Numbered from the stretch's first letter, positions 33,939-44,965 are shown. The stretch: DNA of 64,000 bases from Collimonas fungivorans Ter331 (GCF_000221045.1 NC_015856.1:3740542-3804541), one strand, 5' to 3'. The notes: generated by a model from the sequence alone, not told the origin. Made by a program: numbers and translations.

Positions 33939-34931
33939 TCATGTCTGCCACAGCGGCGGTTCATCCATCAGCGCGATCTGCTCGCGCAACTCCAGCACCC
34001 GGTCCTGCCAGTAGCGCTGGGTATTGAACCAGGGGAAGGCCACGGCGAAAGCCGGGTCGTCCCAGCGCCGCGCTATCCATGCTGCGTAATGGATCAGGCG
34101 CAAGGTGCGCAGTGCCTCGATCAGGTATAGCTCGCGCGTATCGAAATCGCAGAAATCTTCATAACCGGCCAGCAAAGAACCCATCTGCTGCACCATGTCG
34201 CGCCGCTCGCCCGACAGCAGCATCCACAGATCCTGTACCGCCGGCCCCATGCGGCTGTCGTCGAAGTCGACGAAGTGCGGTCCGGCGTCGGTCCACAATA
34301 CATTGCTGCCGTGGCAATCGCCATGCAGGCGCAAGGCGCCGACGCTGCCGGCGCGTTCGAAACAGCGGCGTACGCCATCAAGCGCTTGGGTCACGGTGCT
34401 GCGATAGGCTTCCAGCAGATCCTCCGGCACAAAGCCGTTGGCCAACAAGAAAGCGCTAGGTTCTTCGCCGAAACTGACGATGTCCAGGGTCGGCCGGTGC
34501 TGGTAGCCGCGGAGCGCGCCGACTGCATGAATGCGGCCGAGGAAGCGGCCCAGCCATTCCAGCGTGGCGCTGTCCTCCAGTTCCGGCGCGCGGCCGCCGT
34601 GGCGCGGAAACACGGCAAAACGAAAGCCGTCGAACTGATGCAGGGTGCGCCCGTCTCCCGCCGCCCATGCGGCTACCACCGGAATCTCGCGTTCCACCAG
34701 CTCCTGCACGAAACCGTGCTCTTCCAGGATGGCTTCGTCGCTCCAGCGCTGCGGCCGGTAGAACTTGGCCACCAGCGGCGGCCCTTGCTCCATGCCGATC
34801 TGGTACACGCGGTTTTCATAGCTGTTGAGCGCCAGCAGGCGGCCGTCGCCGTGCAAGCCGATGCTGTCGAGCGCGTCCAGCACGGTGTCGGGAGTCAGGG
34901 TAGAGAATGAAGCGGGGCTTGGGATAGTCAT
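33939..34931 (-). CDS. srkA: Stress response serine/threonine kinase SrkA/YihE family
   Basis: A 330-residue aminoglycoside-phosphotransferase-fold kinase. Visible elements are ALNSYENRVYQIGMEQGPPLVAKFYRPQRW (ATP-binding Lys), the catalytic loop LRLHGDCHGSNVLWTDAGPHFVDFDDSRMGPAVQDLWMLLSG (catalytic and metal-binding Asp), and the terminal RYWQDRVLELREQIALMDEPPLW typical of SrkA. ATG 34931 is preferred to 34964 by homology. SrkA protects cells against stress-induced death in enterobacteria. Convergent with the EmrE gene. Confidence 0.92.
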   Translation of the reverse strand: MTIPSPASFSTLTPDTVLDALDSIGLHGDGRLLALNSYENRVYQIGMEQGPPLVAKFYRPQRWSDEAILEEHGFVQELVEREIPVVAAWAAGDGRTLHQFDGFRFAVFPRHGGRAPELEDSATLEWLGRFLGRIHAVGALRGYQHRPTLDIVSFGEEPSAFLLANGFVPEDLLEAYRSTVTQALDGVRRCFERAGSVGALRLHGDCHGSNVLWTDAGPHFVDFDDSRMGPAVQDLWMLLSGERRDMVQQMGSLLAGYEDFCDFDTRELYLIEALRTLRLIHYAAWIARRWDDPAFAVAFPWFNTQRYWQDRVLELREQIALMDEPPLWQT

Positions 34932-35017
34932 GTCGGCTATTGTAAGCGCCAGCGGCCTGTTCACCGCATCGATTACACTAATACTCTTGCATCGTTCACT
35001 ATTGCCGGGAGCAGCTT

Positions 35018-35404
35018 GTGCCAGCCATCGCCCTCAACCACTACAACCTGCGCGCGCCGCGTGCGCTGTTATTGCAGCTGAAGGAATTCTATTGCGAAGT
35101 GATCGGCCTGCAAGCCGGCGCGCGGCCGCCTTTCGACAATTTCGGATTCTGGCTGTATGCCGGCGACCAGGCCGTGCTGCACCTGAGCGAAGCGCGCGCC
35201 GGCGATATCCGGCATACCGATACGGCCACCACCTTCGATCATGTCGCCTTCAGCTGCGTCGATCCGGAGCAAATGGAAGCTTGCCTGCAAGCGCATGCAC
35301 TGCCTTACCAAGTGGCGTTTGTGCCGACTATGCAGCAAAAACAGATCTTCTTGCGCGATCCGGCCGGGAACGGCGTGGAATTGAATTTCGCGCATTTAAG
35401 CTAA
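35018..35404 (+). CDS. VOC family (glyoxalase-like) protein
   Basis: A 128-residue protein with a paired beta-alpha-beta-beta-beta VOC layout: IALNHYNLRAPRALLLQLKEFYCEVIGLQAGARPPFDNFGFWLYAGDQAVLHLSE and FDHVAFSCVDPEQMEACLQAHALPY, with the metal-ligand-like Glu in NGVELNFAHLS. GTG start with CGGGAG upstream. Its final codons run into a 12-bp tandem repeat tract, and the stop codon lies in the first repeat unit. Enzymatic substrate unknown. Confidence 0.82.
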   Translation: MPAIALNHYNLRAPRALLLQLKEFYCEVIGLQAGARPPFDNFGFWLYAGDQAVLHLSEARAGDIRHTDTATTFDHVAFSCVDPEQMEACLQAHALPYQVAFVPTMQQKQIFLRDPAGNGVELNFAHLS

Positions 35405-35469
35405 TAAATAAGCTAATAAATAAGCTAATAAATAAGCTAGTAAATAAGCTAGCAAATAAGTTAAATAGC
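35398..35469. repeat. Tandem array of a 12-bp unit after the VOC gene
   Basis: Five consecutive 12-base units of AAGCTAATAAAT run from 35398 to 35457: three identical, then one with CTAGTAAAT and one with CTAGCAAAT. A degenerate sixth unit follows to 35469. The first unit contains the stop codon of the VOC gene. The multiple-of-three unit keeps all frames open or closed in register, which is why the reverse strand reads as repeated YLLA or SLFI. Confidence 0.9.
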
Positions 35470-35544
35470 AAATCGCGCTTTCGGAGCGCTTCTCCAGGCA
35501 ACATCGTTTTACGATATCGCTTCCTTGCCTGACAGTCCGCGCCC

Positions 35545-36429
35545 ATGCATGCGTTATCGCCCAATGTTTCGCCCATCCTCGCCAGATTCCTGAGTACCCT
35601 GCTGCTTTGCCTCTTTTTCGGCCGGCCATCCATCGCAGCGCCGGCGACGCCTCCCGCAGCACCGCCGCTGATGCTGGCCAATATCTACCATCCCGGTATC
35701 ACCCTGGCCGACTATTGGGTCAGCGAAAAACTGGACGGCGTGCGCGGCTACTGGGACGGCGAGAAATTGCTGACGCGCGGCGGCCAGCGGATAAACGCCC
35801 CGCCCTGGTTCACCGCCGGCTGGCCAAAAACGCCGCTGGACGGTGAACTCTGGGCCGGCCGCCAACAGTTCAGCCATGCGGTTTCCACCGTACGCCGCGA
35901 GATGCCCGACGATGCCGCCTGGCGCCGCATGCGCTTCATGGTGTTTGACCTGCCGGCGCATCCCGGCAGTTTCGACCAACGCCTGGCCGCCTTGCAAAGC
36001 ACGCTCGCCAAACTTGCCGTCCCCTGGCTGCAGCCGGTGGCGCAGAGCAAGCTGAACGACCACGCGGCCTTACGGCGTTTGCTGCAGCAAACCGTCAGGC
36101 AAGGCGGCGAAGGCTTGATGCTGCACCGGGGCGCGTCGCTGTACCGGGCGCAACGCAGCGACGACCTGCTCAAGGTAAAAACCCATGAAGATGCCGAAGC
36201 CAGGGTCATCGCCCACCTGCCCGGCAAGGGGAAATACCAGGGCATGCTGGGCGCTTTGCTGGTGGAAACGCCGGACGGCCTGCGTTTCAAGCTCGGCAGC
36301 GGCTTCAGCGACGAGCAGCGGCGCCGGCCTCCGGCCCTTGGCAGCGTCGTGACTTACCGCTTCCGTGGCTTGAACGACAGCGGCATACCGCGCTTCGCCA
36401 GCTTCATGCGGGTCTACGAACAACAGTAG
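35545..36429 (+). CDS. ligE: Periplasmic ATP-dependent DNA ligase (LigE type)
   Basis: A 294-residue minimal ATP-dependent DNA ligase. A signal peptide (LSTLLLCLFFGRPSIAAPA) precedes the nucleotidyltransferase domain. Motif I is SEKLDGVRGYWDG with the adenylated Lys, followed by LDGELWAGR, the RRMRFMVFDLPAH strand, GGEGLMLHRG and DDLLKVKTHEDAEARVIAHLPGKGKYQGMLGALLVE. An OB-fold end (VVTYRFRGLNDSGIPRFASFMRVYE) completes the core without extra domains. LigE enzymes seal nicks outside the cytoplasm and are linked to DNA uptake or biofilm DNA. Monocistronic. Confidence 0.9.
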   Translation: MHALSPNVSPILARFLSTLLLCLFFGRPSIAAPATPPAAPPLMLANIYHPGITLADYWVSEKLDGVRGYWDGEKLLTRGGQRINAPPWFTAGWPKTPLDGELWAGRQQFSHAVSTVRREMPDDAAWRRMRFMVFDLPAHPGSFDQRLAALQSTLAKLAVPWLQPVAQSKLNDHAALRRLLQQTVRQGGEGLMLHRGASLYRAQRSDDLLKVKTHEDAEARVIAHLPGKGKYQGMLGALLVETPDGLRFKLGSGFSDEQRRRPPALGSVVTYRFRGLNDSGIPRFASFMRVYEQQ

Positions 36430-36440
36430 TTGTTGCGGCG

Positions 36441-36950
36441 CTATGCCGCATCGAGATACAGGGCCATGCGTTCTTCGTCATGAAACTGCCCGTCTATGTA
36501 CAGGGCCCGGTGGTCGATGCCGCAAGAAACAAATCCCAGTTTGGCATACAGCGCCCGGGCGCGAGGATTGACGGTATTGACTTTCAAGTCCAGCTGGACC
36601 AGTTCCGGGATAGCCCTCGCATGGGCGATAACCGCCTCGAACATGCCTTGCGCCGCGCCGCTGGCGCGCGCCTCTGGCGTGACATAGACGCCGACGACGG
36701 TGGCCCGGTGATAAATCTTGGAACGGGAGTCGCGCACCAAACCGACGGTGCCGACCAGGACCTCGCCTTGAAACGCGCCGTAAATCACCTGAAAAGGACC
36801 CGCTTTCAAACGCGCCGCCATCTGCTCTTCCGGCACCGCGCTTTCTTCCTCAAGCGTGGGTACGAATGAAGACGGCGAGTCAAGAATGGATTCCAGCCTC
36901 AGCTGGCGGTAGGAAGCAAGGTCTGCCGGGGTTAATGCTCTGATTTTCAT
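36441..36950 (-). CDS. GNAT family N-acetyltransferase
   Basis: A 169-residue acetyltransferase starting MKIRALTPADLASYRQLRLESILDSP. It has the GNAT motif A region ATVVGVYVTPEARASGAAQGMFEAVIAHAR, where acetyl-CoA binds, and NPRARALYAKLGFVSCGIDHRAL. The start at 36950 fits the family; the longer frame to 37274 runs through non-homologous sequence. Substrate unknown. Convergent with the ligase gene and divergent from the UPF0149 gene. Confidence 0.85.
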   Translation of the reverse strand: MKIRALTPADLASYRQLRLESILDSPSSFVPTLEEESAVPEEQMAARLKAGPFQVIYGAFQGEVLVGTVGLVRDSRSKIYHRATVVGVYVTPEARASGAAQGMFEAVIAHARAIPELVQLDLKVNTVNPRARALYAKLGFVSCGIDHRALYIDGQFHDEERMALYLDAA

Positions 36951-37093
36951 ATAAGATGAACCGATATGGATAAACTTGTCACAGGATAAATGATTGTTCG
37001 CCGGCAAGCAGCGCGAATATTTTCCAGCCCTCAGCCATTTCAATCGTAAAATCCGTATCCCCATTTCCATTGTAAATTTAAGCGGCCAATTCC

Positions 37094-37792
37094 ATGAATC
37101 TCGACGAACCCCTCTCAGACAAAGAATTTGACGAACTGGACGACTTCCTGTTGTCCGATCGTTGTGCTGAAGACAGCATGACCATGGATACCCTGCACGG
37201 CTACCTGACGGCGCTGGTGATCGGTCCGGAGCAGGTGTTGCTGGGCGAATGGCTGCCGCATGTGTGGGGGCCATCGCTGAAGGATGCGCCGAAATTCAAG
37301 TCCGACAAGGAATATGAAAAGATCGTCGGCCTGATAGCGCGCTACATGAATGAAATCGCGGTCACGCTGGAAGTCGCGCCGAAAGAATACGAACCGCTGT
37401 TTTGCGAACAGGAATACGAAGGCAAGTCGCTGCTCGATGGCGAAGCCTGGACCTGGGGTTTCTGGGAAGGCATCAACCTGCGCGCCAAAGCCTGGGAGCC
37501 GATCTGGCATTCCAACCTGGCGACGGTGGTGCGACCGATCTACCTGCTGGGCGCCGAAGAGCTGGAAGAAGAGGAAATGGCGCTGCGCGAAGACCCGGTG
37601 CAGCGCCACAAGCTGGCGGTGGAAGTGGAAGCGGCGATTCCGGAAATCTACCGCTATTGGCTGCCGCACCGTAAATCCGCAGTGACCACCATCCAGCGCG
37701 AAACGCCGAAAGTCGGCCGCAATGACGAATGCCCTTGCGGCAGCGGCAAGAAATTCAAGAAATGCTGCGGCGTCGATTCAAAGGAAGATTAA
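37094..37792 (+). CDS. UPF0149/YecA family protein with C-terminal SEC-C metal-binding motif
   Basis: A 232-residue protein. The N-terminal UPF0149 region reads [39 protein letters not shown] and [16 protein letters not shown] zinc-binding SEC-C domain closes the protein: [20 protein letters not shown], with the CxC...CC cysteine set. SEC-C motifs are found at the end of SecA and in several proteins binding SecB or ribosomes; E. coli YecA has the same architecture. Function likely linked to protein export or translation, unproven. Confidence 0.9.
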   Translation: MNLDEPLSDKEFDELDDFLLSDRCAEDSMTMDTLHGYLTALVIGPEQVLLGEWLPHVWGPSLKDAPKFKSDKEYEKIVGLIARYMNEIAVTLEVAPKEYEPLFCEQEYEGKSLLDGEAWTWGFWEGINLRAKAWEPIWHSNLATVVRPIYLLGAEELEEEEMALREDPVQRHKLAVEVEAAIPEIYRYWLPHRKSAVTTIQRETPKVGRNDECPCGSGKKFKKCCGVDSKED

Positions 37793-37832
37793 GCAGGACG
37801 GCGGATGGCTGGTCATCCGCCTTGCTACGGCA

Positions 37833-38441
37833 TTATTCCTTGATGAAATGCTCGCGGTAATAGCGCAGCTCTTCAATCGATTCGATGATGTCCGCCAGCG
37901 CGGTATGCTTCTGGTGCTTCTTGAAACCGCTGGCCAGTTCCGGCTTCCAGCGGCGGCACAGTTCCTTCAGGGTCGACACGTCCAGGTTGCGGTAGTGGAA
38001 AAATGCCTCCAGCTTGGGCATGCCGCGCGCCATGAAGCGGCGGTCCTGGCAAATGGTGTTGCCGCACATGGGAGACTTGCCGTTCGGCACGTATTTCTTC
38101 AGGAACTCGATCAGGGCCAGTTCGGCCTCGCTTTCGGTCACGGTCGAGTTTTTCACTTTTTCGATCAGGCCGGAGCGGCCGTGGGTGCCCTTGTTCCAGG
38201 CATCCATGCCATCCATGATTTCGTCCGCCTGATGGATTGCAAATACCGGGCCTTCGGCCAGGATGTTCAGTTGCGGATCTGTCACCACCACCGCTACTTC
38301 AATGATGCGGTCGCTGTCCGGATTGAGGCCGGTCATTTCCATGTCGACCCAGATCAGGTTGAATTCGTTAGGCCGCACCGGCGCCGCTGGAATTGCGGTG
38401 GTAGCGGCGATGGCAGTAGATACGTCGGCGGCTTGTGACAT
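37833..38441 (-). CDS. orn: Oligoribonuclease
   Basis: A 202-residue DEDDh exonuclease that degrades short RNA oligonucleotides and pGpG. The start of the fold is [44 protein letters not shown] with the Asp and Glu metal ligands. [35 protein letters not shown] and [26 protein letters not shown] hold the later catalytic Asp and His. About 20 N-terminal residues (Ala/Thr-rich) are longer than in E. coli, so a downstream start is possible. Divergent from the M48 protease gene. Confidence 0.96.
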   Translation of the reverse strand: MSQAADVSTAIAATTAIPAAPVRPNEFNLIWVDMEMTGLNPDSDRIIEVAVVVTDPQLNILAEGPVFAIHQADEIMDGMDAWNKGTHGRSGLIEKVKNSTVTESEAELALIEFLKKYVPNGKSPMCGNTICQDRRFMARGMPKLEAFFHYRNLDVSTLKELCRRWKPELASGFKKHQKHTALADIIESIEELRYYREHFIKE

Positions 38442-38530
38442 AATTGTTCTCTTCGTTATATTTAGCTAAGACAGGCCCGGCGTTTGTTTGCGCAAGCCAT
38501 AGAACGGCTATTTTCTCACATAGGGACTAC

Positions 38531-39826
38531 ATGTCTTCATTTGCATTTTCGGTTTTGTTTGTGGTTTTCCTGGCAATCACCCTGGTGGTGCGCTTTTGGC
38601 TGAGTTCGCGCCAGATCCGGCATGTTTTGGCCCATCGCAGCGCGGTGCCGGCTGAATTCGCCGAAAAGATCCCGCTGGCGGCCCACCAGCGCGCTGCCGA
38701 CTATACCGTCGCCAAGACCAAATTCGGCCTGTTTTCGATGCTGGTGAGCGCCGCCGTGCTGATCGGCTTCACCCTGCTGGGCGGTTTGCAATGGCTGTCC
38801 AGCGCCATGTTCAACTGGGCCGGTCCCGGCATGGTCTATCAGATTGGCCTGCTGGTGGCGTTTGCCTTGATTTCCGGCCTGATCGACCTGCCTCTCGATT
38901 ATTACAAGCAATTCGTGCTCGAAGCCCGTTTCGGGTTCAACAAGATGACGGTCAAGCTGTTTTTCGCCGACATGCTGAAGAGCAGCCTGATCGGCGCCGC
39001 CATCGGCCTGCCGCTGATCTGGGTGATATTGCAGCTGATGGCGAAGTCGGGCGGCCTCTGGTGGTTCTACGCCTGGCTGGTGTTCAGCGCTTTCCAGCTG
39101 CTGATGCTGGTGCTGTTCCCGACCGTGATCGCACCGCTGTTCAACAAATTCACCCCGCTCAACGACGACAGCCTGCGCGACCGCATCGAAGGCTTGATGA
39201 AACGGGTCGGCTTCGCCTCCAAGGGCCTGTTCGTGATGGATGGCTCCAAGCGCAGCGCCCACGGCAACGCCTACTTCTCGGGCTTCGGCGCCGGCAAGCG
39301 CATCGTGTTTTTCGATACCCTGCTGGCGCGCCTGGCGCCGCATGAGATTGAAGCAGTGCTGGCGCACGAATTGGGCCATTTCAAGCTGAAGCACATCGTC
39401 AAGCGGATTGTCGTGATGTTCGCGATTTCGCTGGCGTTCCTGGCCTTGCTCGGTTACCTGAAGCAGCAACTGTGGTTCTACACCGGCCTCGGCGTCAATC
39501 CGCTGCTGCTGGCCGACCTCAGCAACAACGATGCGATGGCGCTGATCCTGTTCATGCTGGCGCTGCCGATCTTCACTTTCCTGCTGTCGCCGCTGTCGTC
39601 GATCAGTTCGCGCAAACACGAATTCGAAGCCGACGCCTTCGCCGCCAAGCACACCGACGCCAACGACCTGGTGGCGGCGCTGGTCAAGCTGTATGAAGAC
39701 AATGCCTCGACCCTGACGCCGGATCCGCTGCACTCGGCGTTTTACGACTCGCACCCGCCAGCTTCGGTGCGCATCAACAAGTTGGCCAGTAAGTTGATCA
39801 ACAAGCCATCGGTCGCCCATGGCTGA
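38531..39826 (+). CDS. M48-family (Ste24/CAAX protease-like) membrane metallopeptidase
   Basis: A 431-residue membrane protein with about seven hydrophobic segments and the zinc motif HELGH in [22 protein letters not shown], plus the third ligand Glu in [19 protein letters not shown]. An [30 protein letters not shown] stretch is characteristic of the Ste24/CAAX prenyl protease 1-like group. The start at 38531 removes a non-homologous 29-residue extension. Probably an inner-membrane quality-control protease. Its 3' end overlaps rsgA by 8 bases, indicating co-translation. Confidence 0.92.
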   Translation: MSSFAFSVLFVVFLAITLVVRFWLSSRQIRHVLAHRSAVPAEFAEKIPLAAHQRAADYTVAKTKFGLFSMLVSAAVLIGFTLLGGLQWLSSAMFNWAGPGMVYQIGLLVAFALISGLIDLPLDYYKQFVLEARFGFNKMTVKLFFADMLKSSLIGAAIGLPLIWVILQLMAKSGGLWWFYAWLVFSAFQLLMLVLFPTVIAPLFNKFTPLNDDSLRDRIEGLMKRVGFASKGLFVMDGSKRSAHGNAYFSGFGAGKRIVFFDTLLARLAPHEIEAVLAHELGHFKLKHIVKRIVVMFAISLAFLALLGYLKQQLWFYTGLGVNPLLLADLSNNDAMALILFMLALPIFTFLLSPLSSISSRKHEFEADAFAAKHTDANDLVAALVKLYEDNASTLTPDPLHSAFYDSHPPASVRINKLASKLINKPSVAHG

Positions 39827-40784
39827 GCACAATAAGCAGGACCGCAAGCAGCACAGCAACCAGGCCGGCAGCGGCCTGGTGATCGCCGCCCATGGCCGGC
39901 ACTATCTGGTGCAAGCAACCATAGAAGGCAAATCGCTGAAACTGCAATGCGTCACGCGCGGCAAGAAAAGCGATGTCGCCGTCGGCGACCGCGTGCAACT
40001 GAAGCTGACCTCGCCCAACCAGGGCGTGATCGAAGCCATCGATGAGCGCCGCAGCCTGCTGTACCGCTCCGACCAGTACAAATCCAAGCTGCTCGCCGCC
40101 AACGTCACCCAGCTGTTCATCGTGGTAGCGACCGAGCCGGGTTTTGCCGACGATCTGATTTCACGTGCGCTGGTGGCGGCGGAAGCGGCCGGCGTCACCG
40201 CCCACATCGTGCTGAACAAGACCGATATCGTCGAGGCGCTGGAGAAAACCCGGCAACGGCTGCACATGTATGCCGCCCTCGGTTATCCGGTGCACGAAGT
40301 GTCGGCGCGCGCCTTCCCGGAACAGACCTGCGCCACGCTGGCGCCCCTGCTGGCGGGCCAGTCGACCATCCTGATCGGCCAGTCCGGCATGGGCAAGTCG
40401 TCGCTGATCAACCTGATCGTGCCGGACGCCGACATCGCCGTGCGCGAGATCTCCGCCGCCCTCGACACCGGCAAGCACACCACAACCTTCACCCGCCTAT
40501 ATGAAATGGACATGGCCGATACCAGCCTGGACGGCCATCCGGCCAACATCATCGATTCGCCGGGCTTCCAGGAATTCGGCCTGTACCAGCTGAGCGAAGG
40601 CATGCTGGAGCGCGCCTTCGTCGAATTCTCGCCCTACCTCGGCAAATGCAAGTTTTACAATTGCCACCACCTAATCGAACCGAGCTGCGCCGTGCTGGAA
40701 GCCGTCAAGGAAAACAAGATAGCGGCCATGCGCCACCAGCTGTACGTGCAGTTGCTGCACGAATCGTCGCAAAAGCTGTATTGA
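39819..40784 (+). CDS. rsgA: Ribosome small-subunit biogenesis GTPase RsgA
   Basis: A 321-residue circularly permuted GTPase. An N-terminal OB fold (residues about 18-85) is followed by G4 (VLNKTDIV), G1 ([13 protein letters not shown]), G2 ([12 protein letters not shown]) and G3 ([12 protein letters not shown]), in the permuted order typical of RsgA. The C-terminal zinc domain contains [16 protein letters not shown]. RsgA acts in late 30S subunit maturation. Overlaps the upstream protease gene. Confidence 0.96.
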   Translation: MAEHNKQDRKQHSNQAGSGLVIAAHGRHYLVQATIEGKSLKLQCVTRGKKSDVAVGDRVQLKLTSPNQGVIEAIDERRSLLYRSDQYKSKLLAANVTQLFIVVATEPGFADDLISRALVAAEAAGVTAHIVLNKTDIVEALEKTRQRLHMYAALGYPVHEVSARAFPEQTCATLAPLLAGQSTILIGQSGMGKSSLINLIVPDADIAVREISAALDTGKHTTTFTRLYEMDMADTSLDGHPANIIDSPGFQEFGLYQLSEGMLERAFVEFSPYLGKCKFYNCHHLIEPSCAVLEAVKENKIAAMRHQLYVQLLHESSQKLY

Positions 40785-40833
40785 TTGCCAAAAACACCAT
40801 CTTTTGATGGGTATCTTTTCTACTGAAATCCCT

Positions 40834-40980
40834 TATAATTGAAGCACTTATTTCATTTCTAAGCCAATCTCAGGCACTCTGTCCAGGTACGCTGGATACG
40901 CGCGGACGGCATTACAGTAGTTGTTTTAAAAATGGAATTCCAACTATCGGCGGCAGTCGCCACAGCGGCCGCCGTTTTCA
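40834..40980 (+). promoter_or_regulatory. argF promoter and leader with GC-rich hairpin
   Basis: A TATAAT -10 box lies at 40834-40839 with a weak -35. The roughly 140-base leader ends in a stem CGGCGGC (40948-40954) / GCCGCCG (40968-40974) followed by TTTTCATTT, just before the argF ATG at 40984. This could terminate transcription or mask translation. A short in-frame ATG at 40932 opens a 27-codon frame overlapping the argF start in another phase. Regulatory role is inference. Confidence 0.4.
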
Positions 40981-40983
40981 TTT

Positions 40984-41901
40984 ATGGCAATCAAACATTA
41001 CCTGCAGTTTTCTGATTTTTCGCTGGACGAATACGAGTACGTGATTGAACGTAGCCGTCTCATCAAACGCAAATTCAAGAATTACGAACCGCACTACACG
41101 CTGCTCGACCGCACGCTGGTGATGGTGTTCGAGAAAAACTCGACCCGCACCCGCCTTTCGTTCGAAGCCGGCATGCACCAGCTGGGCGGCGCCGCCATTT
41201 ACCTCAACACGCGCGACAGCCAGCTTGGCCGCGGCGAACCGGTGGAAGATGCGGCGCAGGTCATGTCGCGCATGTGCGACGTCATCATGATCCGTACTTT
41301 CGGCCAGGACATCATCGAGCGCTTCGCCACCCATTCGCGGGTGCCGGTGATCAACGGCCTGACCAACGAGCAGCATCCCTGCCAGGTGCTGGCCGACGTC
41401 TTTACCTATATCGAGCATCGCGGCTCCATCGCCGGCAAGAAAGTGGCCTGGATCGGCGACGCCAACAACATGCTGTACTCCTGGCTGCAAGCGGCCCAGG
41501 TATTCGGTTTCCACGTCAATGTCTCGACCCCCAAGGGCTACGATATCGATCCGGGCCAGGTGGCCGCCGACAACCAGCGCTACACCTTCTTCGCCAACCC
41601 GTCCGACGCCTGCGAAGGGGCCGACCTGGTCACCACCGACGTCTGGACCAGCATGGGTTACGAAGACGAAAACACAGCGCGCCTGAAAGCCTTCGACGGC
41701 TGGATCGTCGACCAGGCCAAGATGCAGCGCGCCCAGCCGGACGCCTTGTTCATGCACTGCCTGCCGGCGCATCGCGGCGAGGAAGTCGCGGCCGAAGTGA
41801 TCGACGGCCCGCAATCGGTAGTCTGGGATGAAGCCGAGAACCGCCTGCATGTGCAAAAGGCCCTGCTCGAATATCTGGTGCTCGGAAAAGTGGATCAATA
41901 G
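40984..41901 (+). CDS. argF: Ornithine carbamoyltransferase
   Basis: A 305-residue enzyme making citrulline from ornithine and carbamoyl phosphate. It has the carbamoyl-phosphate site FEKNSTRTRLSFEAGMHQLGG, the HPCQVLADVFT motif, GDANNMLYSW, the DVWTSMGYE segment and the ornithine-binding MHCLPAHRGEEV motif. Located directly upstream of argG, so two consecutive arginine-synthesis steps are adjacent (gap 57 bp). Confidence 0.96.
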   Translation: MAIKHYLQFSDFSLDEYEYVIERSRLIKRKFKNYEPHYTLLDRTLVMVFEKNSTRTRLSFEAGMHQLGGAAIYLNTRDSQLGRGEPVEDAAQVMSRMCDVIMIRTFGQDIIERFATHSRVPVINGLTNEQHPCQVLADVFTYIEHRGSIAGKKVAWIGDANNMLYSWLQAAQVFGFHVNVSTPKGYDIDPGQVAADNQRYTFFANPSDACEGADLVTTDVWTSMGYEDENTARLKAFDGWIVDQAKMQRAQPDALFMHCLPAHRGEEVAAEVIDGPQSVVWDEAENRLHVQKALLEYLVLGKVDQ

Positions 41902-43290
<1,389 letters not shown>

Positions 43291-43315
43291 CCCACGCCAA
43301 CGAAAAGAACCCAAC

Positions 43316-43630
43316 ATGACTACTCAGTTCGATAATGTCACGGTCCTCAAGCAAGGCAATGTCTATTTCGACGGCAAGTGCGTTTCCCATACCGTGGTTT
43401 TCGCCGACGGCAGCAAGAAGACGCTGGGCGTGATCCTGCCCTCGTCGCTGACTTTCAGCACCGGCGTCGCCGAAATCATGGATGTCACCAGCGGCAGCTG
43501 CCGCGTGCGCCAGAAGGACCAGCAAGCTTGGACCACCTATAGCAGCGGCGAGAGTTTTGAGGTGCCGGCCAATTCGAGTTTTGATATCGAAACGCTGGAA
43601 ACCTTGAACTACGTCTGCAATTACGCCTGA
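43316..43630 (+). CDS. ppnP: Pyrimidine/purine nucleoside phosphorylase (YaiE/PpnP)
   Basis: A 104-residue single-domain cupin of the former UPF0345/DUF1255 family: [56 protein letters not shown] and [26 protein letters not shown]. The E. coli homologue phosphorolyses several nucleosides. It follows argG closely, a conserved layout in this bacterial group. Confidence 0.93.
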   Translation: MTTQFDNVTVLKQGNVYFDGKCVSHTVVFADGSKKTLGVILPSSLTFSTGVAEIMDVTSGSCRVRQKDQQAWTTYSSGESFEVPANSSFDIETLETLNYVCNYA

Positions 43631-43649
43631 GGCGGGTAAAAAAATAGGC

Positions 43650-43718
43650 AAAAAAAACCCGCGATGCTGTTGCATGGCGGGTTAAATCCATTACCTTAGG
43701 GAGTGTTGGATATGAGGC
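43650..43718 (-). ncRNA. Small RNA candidate B, paralogue of candidate A
   Basis: On the minus strand: UCCAACAC, a CUCCCU-containing loop, AAGGUAAUGGAUU, then an intrinsic terminator with stem AACCCGC (43683-43677) / GCGGGUU (43662-43656) and eight U. The sequence GGCAAAAAAAACCCGC and the ACCUUAGG-GUGUUGGA region (plus-strand view) are shared with the copy at 11474-11541, while the terminator loop differs, which suggests selection on the rest. It lies 66 bp after the murB stop on the same strand, so it may come from its own promoter or the murB 3' UTR. Confidence 0.6.
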
Positions 43719-43783
43719 ATAACAGAGATTAATTCCGTTATGTGACCTAATAATGACACATTAAGATACAAATTGCTTGCGCC

Positions 43784-44815
43784 TCAAATAAAAATAGGTT
43801 CCGGCTCCAGTCCCACCCCAAATCTCGCCATGACGTCGGCTTGCACCGCCTGCGCCAGGCGCACCACATCCTGGCCGCTGGCGCCGCCGCGGTTGACCAG
43901 CACCAGCGCCTGTTTTTCATAGACGCCGGCCGCGCCCAGGTTCTTCCCTTTCCAGCCGCACTGATCGATCAGCCAGCCGGCAGCCAGCTTGAAACTGCCG
44001 TCCGCCTGTTGATAATTCACCAATTGCGGATGCTGCGCCAGCAAGGCTGCGCGTTGCGCCGCCGTTACAATAGGATTCTTGAAAAAACTACCGGCATTGC
44101 CGATCAGCGCCGGATCCGGCAATTTGCGGGTGCGGATGGCGATCACCGCAGCGCTGATATCGCGCGCGCTCGGCTGCGCCAGCTTGCGCGCGTCCAGCTC
44201 TTGCGCCACATCGGCATAGCGCAGGTCGGGCTGCCAGCGCTTGGGCAAGGCGAAAGTCACGTCCAGCACCACTGCCCGGTCGCGCAGGCTGTGCTTGAAC
44301 ACGCTGTCGCGGTAGGCAAAGGCACAGGCATTGCGGTCCAGGGACAGGATTTCACCGCTCTCCATGTCGATCGCGGTCAGCGCATGGAAACGCTCTTGCA
44401 GCTCGATGCCGTAAGCGCCGATGTTCTGGATAGGCGCGGCGCCGACGCTGCCCGGAATCAGGGACAGGTTTTCCAGCCCGGCCAGCCCCTGCTCCAAGGT
44501 CCATAGCACCAGCTCATGCCAGTTCTCGCCGGCGGCGGCGCGCACATAAACGGCGTCGTCGTCTTCGCCGACGATTTCCCGTCCGCGATTACACATATGC
44601 AACACCAGTCCCGGGAAATCCTGGGTCAGCACCAGGTTGCTGCCGCCGCCCAGCACCAGGCGCGGCAAGTGTGATGCATGGGCGTCCGACCTGAGCGCCT
44701 GCAGGATAGCCAGCGATGTGACCGGCAGATAGGCATGCGCGCTGGCGTCGATACCGAAGGTATTGTGCCGGCGCAGCGAAAAATCGAATTGGAGCGGGAG
44801 CTGGGAGATAGTCAT
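43784..44815 (-). CDS. murB: UDP-N-acetylenolpyruvoylglucosamine reductase
   Basis: A 343-residue FAD enzyme of peptidoglycan precursor synthesis. FAD-binding [41 protein letters not shown], the [12 protein letters not shown] tyrosine-containing motif, the catalytic serine region [11 protein letters not shown] and the terminal [10 protein letters not shown] with catalytic Glu define a type I MurB. Divergent from yajQ. Confidence 0.96.
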   Translation of the reverse strand: MTISQLPLQFDFSLRRHNTFGIDASAHAYLPVTSLAILQALRSDAHASHLPRLVLGGGSNLVLTQDFPGLVLHMCNRGREIVGEDDDAVYVRAAAGENWHELVLWTLEQGLAGLENLSLIPGSVGAAPIQNIGAYGIELQERFHALTAIDMESGEILSLDRNACAFAYRDSVFKHSLRDRAVVLDVTFALPKRWQPDLRYADVAQELDARKLAQPSARDISAAVIAIRTRKLPDPALIGNAGSFFKNPIVTAAQRAALLAQHPQLVNYQQADGSFKLAAGWLIDQCGWKGKNLGAAGVYEKQALVLVNRGGASGQDVVRLAQAVQADVMARFGVGLEPEPIFI

Positions 44816-44965
44816 AGCACCGGGATTATAAACTTAAGTAACTGCGGCAAGAAAATAGCGCGGCAGACCGACACCTCGGGTTTCTTGTCCGCTAAAATGC
44901 GCATAGCTCGACGGCCGCACACCACCGCGGCCGGCTTTGTTTGAACATACAGAAGGAATATCACC

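Noticed and set aside
35398-35469. CRISPR array
   Set aside because: The repeats are contiguous 12-mers without spacers.
35396-35681. Minus-strand frames ending in repeated YLLA or SLFI residues
   Set aside because: The repetitive peptide is simply the 12-bp tandem array read in reverse; no start signals or homology.
40932-41015. 27-codon upstream frame overlapping the argF start
   Set aside because: No Arg or Orn-related codon cluster and no ribosome site; mentioned only as part of the argF leader.
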